Assembly (NCBI RefSeq): GCF_018687715.1
Contig: NC_056754.1
Location: 15,515,001-15,579,000, forward strand
DNA: 64,000 nt
DNA from: Carya illinoinensis
Taxonomy: Eukaryota; Streptophyta; Magnoliopsida; Fagales; Juglandaceae
Direction: 5' to 3'
Part shown: in pieces, positions 22,322-34,400 of the stretch
Position numbering within the stretch: position 1 is the first letter of the stretch
Layout: each line of letters starts with the position of its first letter
Notes under the pieces: model-generated
Told to the model about the DNA's origin: nothing
The model's input: only the letters and a program-made list of their open reading frames with translations
Databases searched by the model: none
Translations under genes and position numbers: made by a program

Positions 22322-22476
22322 TATAATCCAAAAGCAAAGAGATCAGAACGTGACAACCACCTAGAGTTGATTCCGGGTGTTAGATAAGAGCGTGGGCTTA
22401 CATTGGACTCGATTTTTTGAGCTGAAGCAGTAAAAAATGCAGAGAGAACGAGAAACAGAACGATCACAGAATCCAT

Positions 22477-23126
22477 AAGGAGACAATGAGCTCTCACCCT
22501 TTGTAACGTCTCTTTTCTTTCCTGTTTTGTTTCGTTTGAGAATAATTGCTTTTCGAGTGAAGTCTACAGACTTACAAACTTTTAAAGTATAGTTTACAAA
22601 TAGTTGTTTCCTCTAATTTCAACGCCGACTATTACGAGTCTACCGAGACAAGTCATAACAATCTTGAGGACTACATTGTAACTTGTGGGTTCATGCACGC
22701 AGGACTGCTGACGGATTCAAAATGAGACATTGTTACTTTAGTAAATATTAGATTGGAGCAACGTGTGAAGCAGGTTTATTTAGTTGAGTTAAACAATATT
22801 TTTAATAAAAAAATATGATTTTTAACCAAAAAAAATCTAATTAATGCATAAAAAAAAGTAAATTATAAGAAATATCTTTGGATAATGGTAAGTTAGTGAA
22901 ATTTAATAATTACATATTTTGATAGATTAGAAAATAAAAAGATTTGTTTTATTGGATACGAGGTAAATTTAATTTGAAGACAATTTGACTAACGATGCGA
23001 AATGTAGTGGGTTATTTTTGTATTTTTATTAGTGTGTTTTAATTTATTTATTAGTATTTTTATTGTTTATTTTATTTTATTTTTATTTATCACTTTTTAG
23101 ATTTGGGCCTTTTGTGTAGTGGGTTA

Positions 23127-23168
<42 letters not shown>

Positions 23169-24526
23169 GTGTTATGAGCTGTGTTTTTTGGCCAAGGGGT
23201 GGAGAACAAGCCCAGCTATTGGCGAGTGAGCCCAGCCCCAATTAAACACTATTGTTTTAGCCAGAGAATGAAAACCCTATCTCATCTCCTACCTCCTGTG
23301 TGCCGCACGCCCACCCCTCCCCCCTTCTTCTTCTTCCTCTTCTTCTTCTTCTTCTTTTGCCTGCTCTTAATCCGTCCCTCTCCTTCACCGCTTCATCAAA
23401 TTGTTTTGTAATCTCATTTCTCTGCTTCGAAAGCTCTTCTTTTGCTCTATTTGCCTCAGCCCATTCTATTGTGACCTTCTCACTTGACCTCAAAGTTTCT
23501 TCCTTCTCATGCAGAGCTTCATCCCCCTACCTCCCACTCTAATTGTGCTTCTTACCTGCTTCGTGAGCCACAGCCTTCAAGCAGTTGAACAAAACTTGCA
23601 ACTCCAATTTCGAGTTCTTTGCCACTGTGCGTTTGTTTTTTTTGTTCTGATTAAATCTCGTGAGCCAAAGCCTTCGTCCTTGTGCTTTTGTTTTTTTTCT
23701 TTTCTGATAAAATCTTGTGGGAGCTTTCTGCAAGAAGGCAATAATATGCCCGTTACACTCACATATACGGACGGTTTAGACGACGGCATTAACTTTAATA
23801 GAAAAACTGTTAAAACAAGATTTTCGGTCAAATAGCTACTTTGTATATATAAATAAATAAATAAATATGATATTAACAATAAAAAAATTTAAAAAACCGT
23901 CCTTTTAAATTATTTTAATTTTTGAAAGAAAATCTAAAAAATAATTATTAGAATATTTTACCAGATTTTAGATATTTTTAAAAGTTTAATTAAAATTAAT
24001 ATTGAATGGTGGATATTTTTTTCAATTACGAGTATAAAAGTGCTTATTTATTTAAATTATATAGAAGGAATTGCAAATTATATCCCTAACCCGGACAGGA
24101 TAAAAGTGATTGGCATGATTGGAGAGAGAGAGGTTCACCACCGAATCAGCAATTAACACTAATCATACTCGCACGTTTATTTTTCTTAAAATTTAGATCT
24201 TTAATTATTTTCCTTATAAGGGACATAATATATAAATATATATATCCTCTATTTTATAAATAAATAGACTAATTAAATACAAGAGATAATGGTCGACATG
24301 ATCAATCTAAGGAGTTGAAAGTTACTGTCCAACCAAGAAATTAAAACATGAAAACTACAGTTTTTTATTATTCAATATATTTGGTATCCCATGACCGATC
24401 GCCCGTCCCGGAGGCTGGGAGTGCAATGCACCGTCATGTTAAATTCTCCGTACAGGCAAGTTGGGCACTAATTAGTGCACCAGACCTGACAGTCCAAATT
24501 ATTTGAAAAAAAAAAAAATAGAAGAA
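22477..24526. other. Intergenic stretch with poly-T tract and a possible gene fragment
   Basis: Mostly A/T-rich DNA. It holds a pure run of 38 T at 23,130-23,167. At 23,257-23,493 (minus) is a charged coiled-coil peptide (RSSEKVTIEWAEANRAKEEL, then SKQRNEITKQFDEA), and at 23,539-23,620 (minus) KLELQVLFNCLKAVAHEAG. Together these could be pieces of one coiled-coil host gene, but I do not recognise the family. No other feature was found. Confidence 0.35.
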
Positions 24527-24696
24527 GAGTTTTGTTACATACAAGCATAGTTGCGTACTAATCTGTGTACCAATACTGATTTATTCATACTTAAAATTTA
24601 AATTAACACTGTTTTCAATAAAATCTACTTTTTGACCAATCACATCACATTGGTGCACAAATTAGTACATAATTGTACTTGCAACTATATTTTTCC
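24527..24696. mobile_element. 170-bp MITE, copy 1
   Basis: Nearly the same sequence and exactly the same length as the MITE at 25,160-25,329. Ends are GAGTTTTGTTACATACAAGC and, read inward from the right, GGAAAAATATAGTTGCAAGT. No clear target duplication remains around this copy. Confidence 0.8.
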
Positions 24697-24892
24697 ATTA
24701 AATTTGGAGGAAGACCCATCAAAACGTTGAGCCAATATTCAAATTTCAATGCAAATAATTCGAATAAATAAACCCAATATTTAATAAATACTTACTCAAG
24801 TCGTTAGAAGAAAATACATTGACATGTTAGTCAAAGTCTTACATGTAATGAAGGTCAGCAATCCTTGAAAGCTACAATGATCAATTTGCCCG

Positions 24893-24897
24893 CTAAG
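24893..24897. repeat. Target-site duplication CTAAG of Copia-1, left copy
   Basis: CTAAG precedes the 5' LTR and is repeated right after the 3' LTR at 36,546-36,550, as expected from integrase-mediated insertion. Confidence 0.85.
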
Positions 24898-25407
24898 TGT
24901 TATAAATATATGCATTTAGTGGATGACGATGTAAACTACACCTTATTGTGTTTGTTAAACATGTGATAGTTTGTTGTACATGTGACTTGGTTGTTATGCA
25001 TGTGATGGTTTGTTGTGTATGTGACTTAGTTGGCACAACAAATTACCATGAAATTGCCTATAAAAGGACAAAAGGATGTCTTAAAGATTATTTGTAAGAC
25101 ACAAGAAAAGAAAGAGAAGTGAATGATATTGAGCTCTTGAAGAGCCAAGTATATTGCAAGAGTTTTGCTACATACAAGCACAGTCACGTACTAATCTGTG
25201 TACCAATATTGATTTATTCATACTTAAAATTTAAATTAACATTGTTTTCAATAAAATCTACTTTTTAACCAATCACATCACATTAGTACACAGATTAGTG
25301 CACAATTGTGCTTGTAACTATATTTTTCCATATTGCAATATCTCAACCTTCCTACTTCTCTTTTGCAATCTTTAAATCATTTGCTATTTATTTTTAGTTT
25401 TATAATA
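24898..25407 (+). repeat. Copia-1 5' LTR, carrying a MITE
   Basis: Aligns with 36,184-36,545 apart from the MITE and some indels within a TGTTATGCATGTGA-type internal repeat. It contains a TATAAAAG box (near 25,060) expected of a promoter. It ends TATAATA where the 3' LTR has TATAACA; ACGTTATCAGCACAAG, a likely primer-binding region, follows. Confidence 0.85.
25160..25329. mobile_element. 170-bp MITE, copy 2, Mutator-like by its 9-bp duplication
   Basis: Inserted in the 5' LTR of Copia-1; the 3' LTR lacks it. It is flanked by ATATTGCAA at 25,151-25,159 and 25,330-25,338, a 9-bp duplication typical of Mutator-like elements. Imperfect inverted ends share ACAAGCAC and ACTAATCTGTGTAC words. It has no coding capacity. 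Confidence 0.85.
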
Positions 25408-25677
25408 CGTTATCAGCACAAGACTCTAGCCAGCTGTAGTATTCATTAAATCTCTGATCTCTGGTAAGATACAATTAAGTAAGTATTTTCATTTACAGCT
25501 TTTTACTTTTATACTTAATTTTTATTATATTATGCATATGGTCAGTTATACCGCCTAATTATTATTATCTGTGGTGAATTAATATTCTCATAGTTTACAT
25601 ACCAGTTATGTCTGTGGTGAATTTTTATTCCCATAGTTTACATATGAATTATATACTTAATATATTTGTTATAGATC

Positions 25678-26240
25678 ATGTCAAGTCTTATAAACGTCAA
25701 ATTTATTGCCCTTGATATTTATGGCAACAATTATCCATCATGGATCATTGATGCTAAGATTCATCTTATTGAATGAATCTTAGAAAGGAAATGGAGCATC
25801 CTTGAGAAATCGCCTAAACCAATAATGTTATTGATTACCTCACAATAAAAGATATATTGATTCTATGGAATAGTTCAAAGGATTGATACATGTACCAGAA
25901 GACCGTGATCCTCCTAAAAGCTCATTATGATTGACGCACCTGCAATTATGTAGAGAAAAAAAAGCCACAAACGATATATTTGAAATGAAATATATAACAT
26001 ATTCATACTTCAAATGTGCTCCTCCAGTAGCAATATTGAGTGAGAAAGTTCTCAAGATATTCTAAACTAATATCTTGTATGTTAGTGGCTAAACAAAATA
26101 TGGAGTCTTTAATGAAAAGTCAACAATCTCGTCCAACCAATTCTACCAATTGTTCTGTGAAGCGACTTAAACCTCATTTTACAATAAATGAGACAATGGT
26201 TATGGACATGGAAGTGGTAGGGATAAAAAAAATAAATTAA
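25678..26240 (+). pseudogene. Copia-1 gag remnant
   Basis: From ATG at 25,678 the frame reads MSSLINVKFIALDIYGNNYP and SWIIDAKIHL, the N-terminus of copia gag polyproteins of the UBN2/Retrotran_gag type, followed by a TGA and further stops. From 26,040 a short open stretch (KQNMESLMKSQQSRPTNSTN) corresponds to the gag C-terminal region. In an intact element this protein forms the virus-like particle. Confidence 0.75.
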
Positions 26241-26579
26241 AAAATTAAAAAAAAAAAACTACTATTGGAATCAAGGAGAGCATTCATACTCAAAACTTCT
26301 CAAAGAAAAATGCTCTATATCACCAGAAGTGGAACCACACCATGATAAAATGAGATGAAAACAAAGGCTTGCAGAATAAGGCTGTAAAGAAATAGGTGTG
26401 GTAAGAATGGGCATTGGTCACCTACCTGTCGTACACCTAAACATTTGGTGAATCTATATCAAGCATCCATAAAGGAAAAAGGAAAAAGCAAGACAAATTT
26501 TGCCAACCACATTGATTCAGAAGATCATCTAAATTGTAATCACATTATGTTTAAGTGGTTACTTTTTAATACATCTTGT

Positions 26580-27934
26580 TAAACTTTGTTTGGCATTAAA
26601 AATGTTTTATACATAATTTTGTTTATAAGCATATATGGGTTCTATTGGTGCATTGATCAATTTTGAAACTATTGGTGAAGATTTGTGTCTAGAAAATATT
26701 TGCATAATAGACAATTATTAAGGATAAGAAATACTTTCAATGTTTAACTTTAAATAAAGTTAACATCAATACAATATTCGATTAATCTAACCTGAATGAA
26801 GGCTCTGAAGAGCTAATATAATATTACAAGAAGGAACATAATTTTGTATTGATGATGCTATATATTCTTCAAAATCTAGAAGAAATTTACTAAGTTTTAA
26901 AGATATTCGTCGTAATGGTTATCGTCTTAAAACCATTAATGAAGGCAATAATGAATATCTTTATATTACTTCTATGATTTTGGGCCAAGAATCTCTATTG
27001 GAAAAACTGACAACTTTCTCTTTGGAATTATATTATATAACTATTGAATTAAATATTGTGATGTATCAGAAATACTATGATTTAAAATATTTTTATGCTT
27101 TTCATGATTAAATTAATCATCCAAAATCAATTATATTAAGTAGAAAATTTTCATATGGACATCCATTCAAGAACCAAAAGATTATTTTACTACAAAGTCT
27201 TCCCACCATGAAGGGTAGAAAAATTGCCTGAAGCACCAAAACAAGTAAAATGAAACAATTCGACGTTATCTTGATTATCATATAAATTTATGTGAACTGG
27301 AAGTTTAGATGATCATTTATTGTAAATTAATTGATGGGTGCAAGAAGATAAAAAAGTCTCATATTCTAGCTACTAATATCCCAGTGAGGATTGAAGTCCC
27401 TATAGGACAATTAAGAAACTTAATAGTAAAATGAACTTAAGACATGTCTAAAAGCGTGGGAGACCTATTGATACAAATGATAAAATATCTCAAAAGAGAA
27501 AAGCACAAAGAAAAGAAATCGGTGCTCCTAAAGAAACCGTGCCCACAAAACATGCTATAAGAACTATAAGATCCATCCAAACTTTATGTACAAGATTCTT
27601 CCAGAATAAAATCTCCTAAAGATGAGACTTCTAAAGAATAATCCTCCTAAATAGCATCTCCTAAAGAGTTATCTCATGAAGAGGAAAAGATACTTAAAAT
27701 AACAAGATCTCGATACATTATGTAAATACGGAAGAATTATTTGATAGAAATAAGAATTGTTGTTGACAACATATTTTCATTTGATGTCACCGAAGTGATA
27801 ATGAAAAATAAACAAAAAAATCATCGAAAAATACTAACGTAGAAATATTGGCCAAAATAAAAAGAAACAATTCTTGCAAAATTAATATTACTAGTAAAAT
27901 GTGATATATATGGACTTGTAGTCTAAACACCTAA
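26580..27934 (+). pseudogene. Copia-1 pol remnant upstream of the LINE
   Basis: Heavily decayed. Recognisable pieces near the end are IVVDNIFSFDV and WPKWKETILA (with a stop just before), the start of the copia reverse transcriptase domain. Protease and integrase could not be read with confidence. The sequence resumes after the LINE at 33,768. Confidence 0.6.
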
Positions 27935-27949
27935 GGAGTGATACTTATT
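27935..27949. repeat. 15-bp target-site duplication of the LINE, left copy
   Basis: GGAGTGATACTTATT here and at 33,753-33,767, exactly bounding the LINE. Confidence 0.95.
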
Positions 27950-27993
27950 TTTTATTTTTTTGAAAAGAAAATCATTTCATTTCATATCATAGA

Positions 27994-30900
27994 CTAGTTA
28001 CGAGTATTACAAATTAAGTCATCCACAATGACTCTTTTGACTACAGCAGGACCATCTTCCAGCCAAACTACTTCACTAGACAAACTAACTGCTAGTTTAG
28101 CAGTAGTGTGTGCACCTACATTAGCACTTATGTGTACAAAAACTAAGTCCCACTCAGGATTTGCTGCCATGAGTTGTTGGAGGTCCTCTATCACCTGTCC
28201 AGACCAAGAACTATCCTCTTCATTTGAGTTCACCGCATCTACAACATTTTTGGCATCCCTTTCAAAGCACACCTGTGGCAAACCTAGCTCAAGACACAAA
28301 ACTATTGCTCTGTGAAGGGCGTAGCACTCAGCTTGGAAAACTGATGGGATATTCTCTTTAGGTGCAACCAAACACCCCAACAATTCTCCTTTTGAGTCCC
28401 TTACAATTACTCCTATCCCCATGCTTCCTTTGTCTTGATCAAAAGTTGCATCGAAGTTAACTTTAAAGAAAGGCCAATCCGGAGGTTTCCAAGTCTGCCT
28501 CATACCAGCTGCTTGTCTTCTCTCTGTTCTATCTTTTCCTTCTGTCAGCACTTCCTTATACATTGCTTGCTCTGACAATACCTTAGCAATAATCGTACTA
28601 GGAGAGTGAAAGGTTTCCTGGAAGACCAAACCATTCCTTCTTATCCATAGATGATAGAAAACTATTGCGGCTAGTTCCAATTCTTCCTGTTTCAGTCTCA
28701 CAACCATTTCTTCCCACAAAATCTGAAAATCACTGAAGCTCCTTTTCCACTTTTTGAAAAGAGAAACCCTCCCCACACATTAGCTGCTACAGGGCACTCC
28801 CAAACCATATGCACTGTAGTTTCAGGTTCCTTCATGCAAATTGGACACACATTGCTTTCCACTATATTCTTTCTAAAAAGGTTATCTCTAGTTGGTAGAA
28901 TCCTAGTAACACATTTCCATATCAGCATCTTTACCTTACCTGGTACCTTGAGGCCCCACATTTTCCTCCACATACCACTGGTTGACCCATCTGAGGACGT
29001 GTCCCCTGTGTTTCTTCTTTGCAGTGTAGTTTCCAGAAAATAGGCACTCTTGACCGAAAATGTCCCTCTTACTGAAGCTGCCCAAATCCTCCTATCACTT
29101 GCTCCTCTACTTCTCAATGGAATGGATAGAATCGGTTCTGCTTCATCTTCTCTGAAAACTGTCTCCACCACTTCCTTTTTCCATGATTTAGTAGCCACAT
29201 CTATCAATGTTTCCACCTTAGCTTCTTTGTCAAAAATATTCGTAGGAGACTGAACCTAAAAAGTAACTGGTCGAGGTAGCCACTTGTCCTTCCAAATGTT
29301 GATGCTCTTTCCATTCCCCACCCTCCACACCATCCCCTCCTTAACCAACTCCAGGCTAGACCACAGACTTCTCCACACAAAGGAGGGAGAGCCTTTCAGT
29401 TTGGCTTCCAACAGATCACTATTTTGAAAATACATTTGCTTGAAAACCCGAGAAACCAACAGATCTGGTTCTTTTATAAACCTCCACAACTGCTTTGCTA
29501 GTAGTGCTTTATTGAAGGAACTGAGGTCTCTAAAGCCTAATCCCCCTTGGTTTTTAACTGAACTCAGAAACTTCCAGCTCTTCCAGTGTATACCTCTCCC
29601 TTCTCTTTTATGTCTCCACCAAAACCTTGCCAACATAGCTTCAATCTCCTTTAGTAGCATTACAGGTAGCTTGAAGACACTCATAGCATATGCAGGAATT
29701 GCCTGTAATATACTTTTAATCAATACTTCCTTGTCTGCAGAAGAAAGGAATTTTGTTTTCCAGATATTGATTCTCTTCCATATCTTCTCTTTCAAGCTCC
29801 TAAAGGAGTTATACTTAGACCTTCCAACCACTGTAGGGAGTCCTAAATATCTGTTATAGTCATTACACCTTAAACCATTGATCTGTTGTAGGATGAACTC
29901 TCTTGTTTCTCCTCTTGTGTTGGTGCTGAAAAAAACACTGGTTTTTTCTTTGTTTAGAGTTTGACCTGAAGCTTGCTCATATAGTGCCAAGATTCCACGA
30001 ATTCTGTACCACTCCACTAGCTTAGCTCTGCAGAATATTACACAATCATCTGTGAAGAGAAGATGGTTGATTCTTATTCCTCCCCGCATTACATCCACTC
30101 CTTTAATCATGCCTCTCAATTCAACTTGATGTAGTAAATTGCTGAGACCTTCAACACATAGTAAGAATAAGTAGTGTGACAAGGGATCACCTTGTCTTAG
30201 CCCTCTTGTGGGAATGATTGTCTCGCCTGGCTGTCCATTGATGATAATTGAATAAGATACTGATCTGACACATTTCATCAACAAATCTGTCCACTTTTGT
30301 CCAAAACCCATTCTTAATAACACAGCCTCTAGGAAATCCCATTCAACCCTATCATAGGCTTTCGACATGTTTAACTTGATTGCCATGGCACCTTCTTTCC
30401 CCCTTTTTCTTTGCTGCATTGAATGAAGGACCTCATAAGCCACCATTATGTTATCAGTTATCAGCCTTTTGGGGATGAAAGCACTTTGATTCCTTGATAT
30501 CACCTTATCTAGCATGCCTTTCATTCTATTTGCAATTACCTATGAGATAAGCTTGTAAAACACATTACAAAGAGAGATAGGTCTAAAGTCATGTACTGAA
30601 ATGGGGGAACTAACCTTAGGAATTAAAGCTAAATGAGTGTGGTTTAACTCCCTTGGTAAAATTCCTGAGTTTAAGAAATTCAGCACTGCTTGTGAGGTCT
30701 CTTTCCCAACTAGTCCCCAGTGTTCTTGGAAAAAACCTGCACTAAACCCATCAGGCCCTGGTGACTTGAAAGGAGACATTTGTTTGAGAGCCAGCTCCAC
30801 TTCCTTTTCTGTAAATACCCTGTCCAGCCTTAGACTCATCTCGGCTGTAAGCCTTGATTCCAGACCCTGCAGACTTTGCTCAATACTTTCTGAACTAGGT

Positions 30901-32126
30901 TTTGTCGACTTGTATATTGCTGTGAAATGGCTCTTAAAACTTGCAACTACCTCTTTCTTCTCTCTCACTTTTGTTCCTTCCATGTCGATAATTCTAGTGA
31001 TGGTATTCTTTTGCCTTCTCTGATTTACACAGGCATGATAGAATTTTGTATTTCTGTCACCACCAATTAGCCAGTGTCTCTTTTCCCTTTGCCTCCACCC
31101 TATGTCTTCTTGTTCCAATAGAAAGTTAAGATCTTGCTGCAGGCTTTTTTGTTTCTTTATGGTGCTTGGTTCTTCTCGGCTTTGCAACTCACCTAACAGC
31201 TGTGTCTTTTCTCTTATAGCTCTATTTCTGTCTCTAACCATGTGTCTACTCCACTTTTGAAGCCCCTTTCTAGTTCTGTCAAGCTTGTATAAGACCTTCT
31301 CCAAACCAGTCTCCCCTCTATAACTGCCCTGCCATGCTTCAGAAACTGCCTCTCTACAGCCCATCTCGTTAATCCAGTTGGCTTTATACTTGAATGAAGA
31401 GTGATATCTGTATGTTGAGCACCTCTCAAAACTACAGGAAAGTAGTATTGGGCTGTGATCAGAACAGATAGCTGGAAGTGTTTCCACTGAAGCCTTTGTA
31501 TAAGTTGCTTTCCACCTTGGGTTTACTAAAGCTCTATCTAGTCTTTCCTTTGTGAAACACTCATCTTCATGTCGGTTGCACCATGTGAATTTGTTTGTTT
31601 TCCACCCTAGATCAACCAAATTTCCTTCTTCTACCAGATTTCTAAACATTCTCATGAGGTTTTCATTCCTACATCTTCCCCCCACTTTCTTGTCATTAAA
31701 CAAAATCTCATTGAAATCCCCTATCACTCCCCAACCCCCTTCATCAGGCTTGAAAGATGAAAGTAAATCCCAAGTTTGTTTTCTCAAATTTGAATTCGGG
31801 TGCCCATAAAAACAGGTTAGTAACCATTTAAAATTACACTGAGTATCATTTACCAAAACATTAAAATGGTGTCTTGAAAAGTTGACCAACTCTACCTGGT
31901 CCTTCTGTTTCCACAACAGGATAAGGCCTCCACTCCTACCAATTGCCTCACTAACACAACAGCCCTCAAATTTTATTGACTTCGCAATCCCATCTGCTCT
32001 ACCATATGGAAGTTTGGTTTCCATAAGAAAAACCATATCAGGCATCTTCTCCTTCACTACCATGCGAAGGGTTTGAACTGTTCGGGGGTTCCCAAGCCCC
32101 CGACAGTTCCAACTTAGGATCTTCAT
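27994..32126 (-). pseudogene. LINE ORF2: endonuclease, reverse transcriptase, zf-RVT, RNase H
   Basis: In order on the minus strand: apurinic-type endonuclease (MKILSWNCRGLGNPRTVQTL, GVIGDFNEIL, CSDHSPILL; 32,126-31,400); reverse transcriptase (MSPFKSPGPDGFSAGFFQEH, GLRQGDPLSHYLFLLC, FTDDCVIFC; 30,900-29,700); zf-RVT (VCPICMKEPETTVHMVWECP, near 28,810); and RNase H (FKVNFDATFDQDKGSMGIGV, near 28,450). Stops: TAG at 30,540-30,542 where Lys is usual, and TAG at 29,256-29,258; a frameshift lies near 28,770 after the zf-RVT. FTDD replaces the commoner FADD. The enzyme nicks DNA and copies the element RNA at the nick. Confidence 0.9.
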
Positions 32127-33634
32127 ATCCTCTGGTGGGGCTGACTGGCAGCCACCACCTTCTCCAATTGTTCATTGTTTTGCTCCAAAGAACCCAACAC
32201 ACCAAGCTTTTTTAGTTTCTTATGAGAACCAAGATTAGAAGTACTTACCTCTAAACCCCGTTTTACCCCTTTTGATCTTGTGGAGATTGAGGAGGATGTT
32301 GAGCATTTCTGCACCTTGGCCTGACGTTTCCAGCTACGAAGCTCTTGCTGCAGTGCCTTGCTTTGTTCGTGGTTCGGTACTATCTCAACTGCTGCTTCTT
32401 CCAGGCTAGTAACCGAAAGAGAGTTGGGCCCTTTCTGGTTTAAGTGATGGCCCAGTATACCATGAAGCCCAGCCTCTTCGCCTGGCCCAAAGTTAATATC
32501 TGATTCTCTTCCCTCTTCCTGCCTAAAGCTGTCTCGCCAAGCCTTGCACTGTTCCTTTTCTTTCAAGCAGGTTAGGAGGTCAGCTTCCATCACATCTCCA
32601 CCTTCCTTTAGGTTTGTCACCCTCTGTCCCTGACAACTGGTGTCTACCTTGTCACCCTTCATAGCTTCCGTAGGTTTCTGTATGTGAGAAGAAACAGAGG
32701 TCTCCCGTCCTCCATCCAATCCCTCCGCCATCCTCCCTTTTTTGACACTATCTTCTGCTATTACCTCCCTCCCCCCGTCACCATTATTCTGTTTCTCCCT
32801 TGCTCCCATATCACTTTGGTATCGCGCCTGGCCAGACCATCGTCTGGGGGCAATCTCAGCCTGAAGCCATGGACTGAACTGTGTCTTGCCGTCGGGGTCC
32901 TCCTCTCTCTGTTTTCCTTTACTCGCTTGGCACCCCTGAACATCATGAAGGATCTAGCCACACTGGAAGCAGATCTTTCGTAAAGATTCGTACTGGAAGT
33001 GGACCCAATGTTTTGTACCCTGGACACTGATGAATCTGCCCCTGGCAATCTGATTTCTAAGTTTTATCTCCACCTTGACCCGTAACCATCTGCCCCATCC
33101 AATGCCATCCTCTTGCACGTCTACTTCTACTACCTTGCCCACCGTCTTTCCTATTTTATTACCCCATTCCTTCGACATGCAGCTTAAGGGTAAGTTATGG
33201 ATTTGCATCCAGAAAACTTCACTATTGAAATCTATCTTCCCCGGTTTCATAATTCCATCATATTGCATGAGGAGAAACATAGCATTATAAAAAAACCAAG
33301 GTTTGCCTTCCAAAACTCTGTGTAGATCCGCATGTGTTCCAAAAGTAATAACATAGGTATTTTTGTCAACTTCTTGGAAAGAAGCCTTCTTACTGATCCT
33401 CCATATCCTTGCCATGGTATTGCTTATCAAGTCTTTCCCTATCACTCTGTTTGAGCATACTCTCCCAATTAGACTCAATTCACCTTTCCGTCGTATATCT
33501 TCGTTCCCGCTACCCTCCATTTCTACCACCTCCTCCTCCTCTTCTGTTAGCTTTAAATTTTTCCATAGATCCTCCAGATCTTTAGTTCTGTGACTCTCTC
33601 CTATGTACATAACAAAGCTGTAGAAGGTCTCCAC
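32123..33634 (-). pseudogene. LINE ORF1: DUF4283/zinc-knuckle RNA-binding protein
   Basis: About 503 codons. The N-terminal half matches the DUF4283 domain of plant LINE ORF1 proteins (ELSLIGRVCSNRVIGKDLIS, later VFWMQIHNLPLSCMSKEWGN and FQYESLRKICFQCG). A TAG at the zinc knuckle (about 32,952-32,954) splits it from a C-terminal half rich in Gly, Glu and Lys. Its role is to bind element RNA and aid reverse transcription. Apart from the single stop the frame is intact. Confidence 0.85.
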
Positions 33635-33767
33635 TTAAGGAGGCTGAACTATAGCACTGAAAGAGATAAACTGAACACTAGACAACTCCACCTCTGGTTT
33701 TGCTCGAGAGCTGACCTGAGAGGAGACTCCTTATCACATATAATTCTAACATGGAGTGATACTTATT

Positions 33768-34400
33768 GAATATTAGTGGGTACTTGTACAAAAAGAAATA
33801 AAAATGTGATATAGAAATTACGACTCGTTTTCTCGCAGAAACCATATATTGATATGCCATTAAAGTGGATGAAAGTACATTGAGATTTTTATTAGCTTGA
33901 TAATTATAGAGAGTTAGGGTATGCATGATTAACTGCATATTTATAGAAGCATATAGTCCTGAAGTATTTATTTTATCAAACTTCAAAAATCCTTATGTGA
34001 TCTAAAGCCATCTAACGCATGTGGAATAAACTATTTGTGAGAATAATCCAGTTTGTTCATATATTTTAAATATCTGGATTAGCTTTTATTATAGTATATG
34101 TAGATGATTTAAATATCATTAAGACTCCATAAGAGCTCATAAAAACTGCAAGTATTTGAAATCTGAACGAGAAATCTTTTCGGCTTCAAGAGAGAGATGA
34201 ATAAAATTATTGGTCCTAAAATACTATTTCTTAAATGTAATTAGTATTTTAAATTCATCTTATAGTTTTGTAAGAAATGTGCATGATTGAAAGAGAAATA
34301 GAAGGGAGCACATATAACATCTATCGAAGATAAAAAACACAATGTAAATATTTGTGAAATATTATTTTATTATATCGAAACAAAATTATAGAAATTTGAA
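33768..34400 (+). pseudogene. Copia-1 reverse transcriptase remnant downstream of the LINE
   Basis: The sequence continues the Copia-1 pol fragment after the LINE, with WVLVQKEIKM-like and LRLVFSQKPYIDMPLKW-like pieces in shifting frames that correspond to the KARLVAQGFSQRPGIDY region. Stops and frameshifts are frequent. The remainder up to about 34,400 could not be aligned by eye. Confidence 0.5.

Larger units (their letters stand above)
15366..22476 (-). pseudogene. S-domain (G-type lectin) receptor-like kinase, LecRK type, broken by three insertions
   Basis: Read on the minus strand with insertions removed, one intronless receptor kinase appears. ATG at 22,476 with a signal peptide (MDSVIVLFLVLSAFFTASA), then the bulb-type lectin domain (NGYAVGIFLAEFPQKTVVW near 21,700; MLDTGNFVLY near 21,570), an EGF/PAN Cys-rich part (CGLNGYCVLNDNKAECICL), a transmembrane segment (LVILIISAVFLTFGG near 16,650) and a kinase N-lobe (FTYLELEKATDGF, VGRGSFSSVYKG, IVAVKKLEKVLAE). 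The C-lobe follows at 15,366-15,785 with [10 protein letters not shown] (non-RD) and [10 protein letters not shown]. Damage: MITE at 21,783, Harbinger element at 16,686, MITE at 15,815, two compensating frameshifts in the Cys-rich part (about 20,870-21,020), one extra T near 15,595, ALEW in place of APEW, and loss of everything after ADVY. Such receptors act at the plasma membrane in defence or stress signalling. Confidence 0.9.
27950..33752 (-). mobile_element. Near full-length L1-type LINE retrotransposon
   Basis: 5.8 kb bounded by a perfect 15-bp target duplication, with an A-rich tail (T-rich on the plus strand at 27,950-27,967) at the 3' end. It carries about 120 bp of 5' UTR, ORF1 (33,634-32,123) and ORF2 (32,126-27,994) overlapping by four bases (ATGA). 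By reading I count one nonsense codon in ORF1 and, in ORF2, two nonsense codons plus one frameshift. It therefore inserted relatively recently compared with its Copia-1 host. Confidence 0.95.

Noticed and set aside
23300..23835. Plus-strand Leu/Pro/Ser-rich frames
   Set aside because: Complementary to charged coiled-coil frames on the minus strand and to CTT repeats; no domain.
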